DNA of 9,542 nucleotides from JBHJHK01 sp050330975 (GTDB taxonomy: Bacteria > Pseudomonadota > Gammaproteobacteria > Competibacterales > Competibacteraceae). The DNA is taken from positions 1 to 9,542 of the forward strand of contig JBHJHK010000407.1 in the NCBI GenBank assembly GCA_050330975.1, written 5' to 3'. The position numbers were made by a program, and so were the translations under genes. Under the pieces are notes generated by a model. It did not search any database. It had not been told where the DNA came from and saw only the letters and a program-made list of their open reading frames with translations. Numbering within the stretch: position 1 is the first letter of the stretch; every line of letters starts with the position of its first letter. Of this stretch, positions 5,597 through 9,542 are shown piece by piece.

Positions 5597-8578
5597 TCAC
5601 CGCACCCCAGATGGGTGGCCTTCCAGCTGTTCTAGAATCGTCGGGTCTTTGATTTTGTGGTCATTCAGCAGCAATAAAATCTTGGCAATGATCTCTGTGG
5701 TGCGCCGATCTGCCTCGGCGAAGGGGAGATAGATTTTCTCCATTTTTTTGCCATTGGGCGCCGGTACAATGCAGAGGTAACTACCCGGCATGATGTGGAT
5801 GACCCCGCTGCCGAGGTGGATCCGGTAGGAGGCTCGCTTGCCATCGAAATAGACAAAATTGTCCTCAAAACGTAGCTTCTCAAGGCCTAGGGTAGTGGCC
5901 ACCGCCCCCACCAGGGCCTTGCGGCTCTCGCACTGCTCCACCGACCAACGGCTTCCCTCTTCTTCGGCGATGGCGACGGAAACCACAAGGTCACCGTCTC
6001 GCATCACTTCGCTAAAGACCTGTGGTGGCACGTCCTCGAGGTCTAGGCGTCGCTCGAAGTCCGACGTCATAAATTCAATCTTGTCACAGTCGAGGAATTC
6101 TTCTGCCGAGAAAAAGTAGCGCATAGCGGGGAAGTCCCACGTTGCGCATAGGTCGTGGTGACTAAAGCGTTTGTAAATAGAACCCATGTCCTCATCACCC
6201 GTGGCATTCCAGCCGCGGGAATCCAACAGACGATAGGCCTTGGCGGAGTCGATCCGCTGACCCTTGTAGCGGTTGGAGTAGGTGCCACACTCGCGCTCCG
6301 CTGGGGTGAGGAGATATAGCTCGCGAAAGGCCTGCTTAAAGGGCTGTACCATGGTGGCTTCGACAATCCTTTGCTGCCAGTACCCCAGGGCTTTATGTTG
6401 GAAAAGATCGTAGGGATGGGCAAGGCGTAGGGTATCACTGAGCTCAAAGCGCTTGCCATCGTCGACCAGAGCAGGCTCGGCGGGATCGATAATACCAATT
6501 TCCCCCTTATCATTAATGGCGATCAAATGCCGCAACAGTAGCCGCATCGCTGGTATGGCGAAGAGTTTTTGCACATCTTCGAGGGCGAGTACTTCACCGT
6601 TGGCCATGATTTTTTCGAGGGCGAGGCGATAATGGCTAATTTGATCCTTTAGGCGGTCCTGGGCCTCGCGAATGGCCAAAAAAACGGGATTTTTTTTGAT
6701 CCCCACGGGTGCGCTCTTGAGGGCTTTGCCCGCTTTTGATACCCGAATTGTCGGTTTGAAACCCTCGACGATCAGCTGAACTTCCCACGCCTCAACGGTC
6801 CGCGGTTCGCTGAAATCATCGACCGTCAAGGCGCTTGCCGCCTCCATGGCCCATTCCATGCGAGCTGGATTCTGAAATCCTCCTCGTTGGGCGAGATGGG
6901 CCAGCCCCACTTCGACTGCAGCACGGGTATTGCGGCGGCGCTCTGAGCCAAACTTGGCCATGGTCTGCAATAATTCACTGAAGCGTTCGTAGCGCTCTCG
7001 AACCTCGGTCTCGCCCTCCAGAGGGAGTAGTCCATAGGCTTTGATGGCCATTTGCCCATGCTTTTTGAGGGCTTTGTCAATCTTTTCGCGGTTGTTACCC
7101 AAAAAGGCATCTAGCAAGAACAGAGTTCGCACCCAATCACTGCCTCCCTCATCGCATTCTGGATTGGCGCGTTTAATGGCTTTTTTGTAGGCTGTGATAT
7201 GGGTCTTCTTCAGCGGTTTCAGGGCCCGCTCCAAGCCGATACAGTCCACGCGCCCACTGCGGGGATCATCGCTGTTCCCCAAACCACCCTTGACGATGGC
7301 CTCGAGCAAGAGGTGTAACCGCAAAAGCGGTTTCACCCCCAGGGCTTCGAAAACCAATGGCTGAGCCGCGCTCGGCACCAGGGCCACAGCCCAAAGGGTA
7401 TCGGGCTTGAAGGATTTGAGTGACGCCACCAGTTCCGCCTTGTCTTCGCCCTCATGGAGGCGCCGCAGTTCCAGAAAGGATCCAATGGCCTCGTGGTCGC
7501 GGACTTGGGGAAAGGGCACTTTGCGCGCCTCGATATAGCGGCAGGCTTGGAGCAACCAACGACCCCCGGCCGGTGGCGCGGCACAGGCGCCGAGGAGTTG
7601 GTCCTGGGTGTGGTCGGTCAGGGCGGCCTCAAAGGTCTCCCCAGCGAGGCGCTCCATGTATTCCCGCTGCCAAGGCAAAATAGATTCATCGGACTGGTCT
7701 ACGCCGAGCGCGTACTGGAAGATGTTATTCGGGGCCAGCGTGGCAAAGTGCTTGAACGCCCCATAGGACAGCATGCCCTTTTGGTAAAAATAGTTGAGCA
7801 CTTGGTGGGAGAACCCCTCCAGCTGGTGGCCGTCCGCAAGTAGTGTGGTCGCCATTTCGGCTTCTATATCGGGATCTCGCCAGTCCCCCTGTTGACGGTG
7901 GCCGCGCTGGTGATACTTCAGTGCCGTTGGTGCGTTCCACAGTCCTTGCACCCATTCCCAGCAAAGGGCCTCGTGCTCGGCGATGGGAAAAGGCTTGTGG
8001 TGATCTTGGAACCACGGCAGCAGATCTGGCAGCGTGGGACTGTCGTAACGGGCGTCATGGAGCATCGAGACTCCCTCGCGCCCACTGCGATACAAGCTAC
8101 GGGATTCAAAGGGATGCCGCGGTGTATTAAACCAGAAACGCACCCGACGCAATACTAAGTCCCGTATATAGACGTCACTGTATTCAAAGGCGTAGCGTTG
8201 GGCGACGCGCAACATGAGCACATGCTGTAACTGCTCTTTGCTCGATTGCCAAGGTGCTTCGGGCCTGGAATATTTTCGCTCTCTGGGGAAGAAAAAGTAA
8301 TCGGTGAGGTAATGGATTAAAGACGAACCAAAATGATTGTCCGCTGCTTGAATAATCGTTTCATAGAGCCAGCGCTGCTGGTCATTCATGGCCGAGAAGG
8401 GATAATCAAAACGCGGATAGCATTCCTGCCGCCAAATATAAAACGGTGGCTTGTCACCCATGGGGGTAAAGACTTCCATCGCTCGGTCGAGATCAATGGC
8501 TTGGGGTAGCTCCCCATCACACCAAGCATCGACTTCTCCAACTCGCCGCTGTTGTTCTCCGTTGGCCCGTGGCTCCAC
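5597..8578 (-). CDS. DUF4132 (MolR-like) protein with DUF7737-like C-terminus
   Basis: A 993-residue protein of the poorly understood DUF4132/MolR-like group; no enzymatic activity can be assigned. The DUF4132 region is about residues 625-795: a helical part with NPVFLAIREAQDRL and FAIPAMRLLLRHLI, then LRLAHPYDL (about 718), MVQPFKQAFRELYLLTP (about 745) and LLDSRGW (about 788). From FSEVMRDGDLVVSVAI (F855) to near the end it resembles DUF7737: YRIHLGSGVIHIMPGSYLCIV, YLPFAEADRRTTEII and a final DPTILEQLEG. The N-terminal 600 residues are charged, aromatic and helix-rich and were not recognised, though part may match DUF5724. No signal peptide or membrane segment is seen. The start is a GTG two bases after the upstream stop, without a clean Shine-Dalgarno, suggesting coupled translation; ATG codons at residues 34 and 40 are alternatives. 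Base composition is clearly AT-richer than the flanking genes, suggesting separate acquisition. Confidence 0.85.
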   Translation of the reverse strand: MEPRANGEQQRRVGEVDAWCDGELPQAIDLDRAMEVFTPMGDKPPFYIWRQECYPRFDYPFSAMNDQQRWLYETIIQAADNHFGSSLIHYLTDYFFFPRERKYSRPEAPWQSSKEQLQHVLMLRVAQRYAFEYSDVYIRDLVLRRVRFWFNTPRHPFESRSLYRSGREGVSMLHDARYDSPTLPDLLPWFQDHHKPFPIAEHEALCWEWVQGLWNAPTALKYHQRGHRQQGDWRDPDIEAEMATTLLADGHQLEGFSHQVLNYFYQKGMLSYGAFKHFATLAPNNIFQYALGVDQSDESILPWQREYMERLAGETFEAALTDHTQDQLLGACAAPPAGGRWLLQACRYIEARKVPFPQVRDHEAIGSFLELRRLHEGEDKAELVASLKSFKPDTLWAVALVPSAAQPLVFEALGVKPLLRLHLLLEAIVKGGLGNSDDPRSGRVDCIGLERALKPLKKTHITAYKKAIKRANPECDEGGSDWVRTLFLLDAFLGNNREKIDKALKKHGQMAIKAYGLLPLEGETEVRERYERFSELLQTMAKFGSERRRNTRAAVEVGLAHLAQRGGFQNPARMEWAMEAASALTVDDFSEPRTVEAWEVQLIVEGFKPTIRVSKAGKALKSAPVGIKKNPVFLAIREAQDRLKDQISHYRLALEKIMANGEVLALEDVQKLFAIPAMRLLLRHLIAINDKGEIGIIDPAEPALVDDGKRFELSDTLRLAHPYDLFQHKALGYWQQRIVEATMVQPFKQAFRELYLLTPAERECGTYSNRYKGQRIDSAKAYRLLDSRGWNATGDEDMGSIYKRFSHHDLCATWDFPAMRYFFSAEEFLDCDKIEFMTSDFERRLDLEDVPPQVFSEVMRDGDLVVSVAIAEEEGSRWSVEQCESRKALVGAVATTLGLEKLRFEDNFVYFDGKRASYRIHLGSGVIHIMPGSYLCIVPAPNGKKMEKIYLPFAEADRRTTEIIAKILLLLNDHKIKDPTILEQLEGHPSGVR

Positions 8579-8580
8579 CC

Positions 8581-9006
8581 CTAGCCCCCCACCAATGGCA
8601 TCAGCCTAATAAAACGGACCTCTGTATTGGCGGTGAGAACGATCTGGTCATCCAAGGACTCGGGCCGAATGCCATTGACGAGTACAATGAAGGCTTGGCT
8701 ATTGAATCCCTCGAGGGCCCGCCGAACTGCCAGCACCACATCGGTGGGGGATTGATCGAGGGCTTTGGCCCGCAGGCAGATTCGCCCCTCGGCGGCCATG
8801 GACTCGATTTGGTCATCGCGGAGATAGTCGACATCCCCCCCGGTTTGACTCCGCTCCAATCTTGCCATGGCGAGCTGCGCCGTCACGGCATGGCCGATGA
8901 GCTCGGCCACAGAAACGGTGGTTGCTTCCCAGGAGAACAGTGCCGACCGCGCCTCTGGTTGGGCGCTGTCGAATCCCAGTGTATCGATGGCTATGGTGTG
9001 TGCCAC
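8581..9006 (-). CDS. Small protein with predicted ubiquitin/MoaD-like beta-grasp and C-terminal Gly-Gly
   Basis: A 141-residue protein starting at GTG 9006, with GGGGAAGAG five bases upstream. I do not recognise a named family. The C-terminal third (about residues 90-141) has an Ala-Val-Arg-Arg-Ala-Leu helix, a strand FIVLVNGIRP, the turn ESLDDQIVLT, then a strand EVRFIRLMPL and a terminal VGG. This is the order and wording of the MoaD/ThiS ending (strand, N-G, short turn, 'l..g.EV.f.p...GG'). The N-terminal part has strands HTIAIDTL and ALFSWEATTVSVAELI, consistent with the first hairpin and helix of a beta-grasp, with an insert of about 50 residues between the halves. The last two codons are GGG GGC, immediately followed by TAG. 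In ubiquitin-like and sulfur-carrier proteins the exposed Gly-Gly is adenylated and joined to sulfur or lysine. No E1/ThiF-like gene is in the window. Function is inferred, not shown. Confidence 0.8.
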   Translation of the reverse strand: MAHTIAIDTLGFDSAQPEARSALFSWEATTVSVAELIGHAVTAQLAMARLERSQTGGDVDYLRDDQIESMAAEGRICLRAKALDQSPTDVVLAVRRALEGFNSQAFIVLVNGIRPESLDDQIVLTANTEVRFIRLMPLVGG

Positions 9007-9104
9007 GGTGTCTCTTCCCCGGTCTGGCCAGTGGTACAGGTGATGGTGGCCCGTGGGATCCCCGGGAGGGCCACCGCCCCCGGGTAACCCAGCATGAACA
9101 ACCC
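9007..9104. other. 98-base intergenic leader before the small Gly-Gly protein gene
   Basis: It contains a GC-rich imperfect inverted repeat (about 9064-9083, CCCGGGAGG with CCCCCGGG) without a T run on either side, so it is not a clear terminator for the gene to its right. A minus-strand 34-codon frame (9095-8991) preceded by AAGGG crosses it and overlaps the next gene's start. No promoter elements were recognised. Confidence 0.35.
9012..9020 (-). promoter_or_regulatory. Ribosome binding site of the small Gly-Gly protein gene
   Basis: GGGGAAGAG on the minus strand, five bases before the GTG at 9006. There is no nearby in-frame ATG, so this purine run decides the start. Confidence 0.5.
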
Positions 9105-9542
9105 TTAGAAATCGATTTCTCGCCCGCTCTGGGCCTCGCTGCCATCGTAGGACACCCGGTGGACCACCTCGCCCTCGGGGTTGACCAGGGAAATCTCGTC
9201 GCCCCGGTTGCCCAAGGGCACCACGCCGTCGGGGAGGTTGATGGTGAATTCGGCGCCGGGCTCGATGGTGCCGCCCTCGAGTTCATAGGTGCTGCCGGTG
9301 CGATCCCGCACCTTCCAGTCGGCCAAATCGATGGGGGTCTGGCTGTCGTTGCGCAAGGTCACCAGCTCGTTGCCGGCATCGCCGCCGGCGGGGTTGGGCA
9401 GCGCCGACGCGATGCGCAGACCCTGGTCCACGGGGGTGGGGGTGGGGACCACATCGCCAATGCCACCGCCGATGGTGCCGTTGTCGCCGCCGCCGGGGGG
9501 GGTGAAGTTGGCGTCGGGGTTGAGGACAAAGGTGGCGAGCAC
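9105..9542 (-). CDS. C-terminal part of a lamin-tail-domain protein (N-terminus outside window)
   Basis: The frame is open to the right edge and ends with TAA at 9105-9107; about 145 residues are visible. The first codon at the edge is GTG in mid-frame and is not taken as a start. A Gly/Pro/Thr-rich linker (PPGGGDNGTIGGG, VPTPTPV) is followed over the last 105 residues by a lamin-tail-like fold: IASALPNPAGGDAGNELVTL, then IDLADWKVRDRTG, YELEGGTIEPGAEFTI, VPLGNRGDEISLV and a final VSYDGSEAQSG ending in IDF. In bacteria such domains often cap extracellular nucleases or other secreted proteins and are thought to bind DNA, membrane or protein. The catalytic part, if any, is not in view, so no enzyme name is given. 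Composition is GC-rich, unlike the DUF4132 gene. Confidence 0.8.
   Translation of the reverse strand: MLATFVLNPDANFTPPGGGDNGTIGGGIGDVVPTPTPVDQGLRIASALPNPAGGDAGNELVTLRNDSQTPIDLADWKVRDRTGSTYELEGGTIEPGAEFTINLPDGVVPLGNRGDEISLVNPEGEVVHRVSYDGSEAQSGREIDF

Noticed and set aside
6678..6697. A7 and T8 runs in the DUF4132 gene as programmed slippage sites
   Set aside because: The main frame continues intact on both sides and no useful alternative frame follows; the runs fit the gene's AT-richer composition.
9064..9083. GC-rich inverted repeat after the lamin-tail gene as a terminator
   Set aside because: The stem has a mismatch and there is no T run after it on either strand.

Overview
Every convincing gene in this 9.5 kb window lies on the minus strand, so the sequence is described here from high to low coordinates. 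The window suggests a GC-rich proteobacterium, most likely a gammaproteobacterium. The grounds are a fused-type aerobic indolepyruvate:ferredoxin oxidoreductase, a LysR regulator, a GntP permease coupled to a patatin-family gene, and high-GC codon use. The genus cannot be fixed from the sequence. No tRNA, rRNA, CRISPR array or insertion sequence was seen, and no gap between genes reaches 300 bases.

Layout. (1) The right edge (9105-9542) holds the C-terminal end of a protein whose last part is a lamin-tail-like domain; its N-terminus is outside the window. (2) After about 100 bases comes a tightly packed pair. The first is a 141-residue protein ending in Leu-Val-Gly-Gly, whose C-terminal third reads like a MoaD/ThiS/ubiquitin-type beta-grasp. 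Two bases later begins a 993-residue DUF4132 (MolR-like) protein with a DUF7737-like C-terminus. (3) Next is a patatin-family gene that has lost its middle and carries an 8-bp tandem duplication that breaks its frame. Its final reading frame overlaps by ATGA the start of an intact GntP-family permease. (4) A LysR-type regulator follows, then the first 726 residues of indolepyruvate:ferredoxin oxidoreductase, which runs off the left edge.

How they may work together. The patatin-GntP pair looks like the remains of a hydroxy-acid (possibly 3-hydroxybutyrate/PHB) uptake or mobilisation unit. The LysR gene and the oxidoreductase are ordinary metabolic genes (aryl-pyruvate breakdown), and their link to each other is only positional. 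The beta-grasp/DUF4132 pair is the accessory-looking part: the large gene is clearly AT-richer than its surroundings, and no enzyme of known function sits with it. It is the best candidate here for a little-described system, perhaps one using a C-terminal Gly-Gly protein as a modifier or sulfur carrier, but that role is inferred from sequence shape alone.
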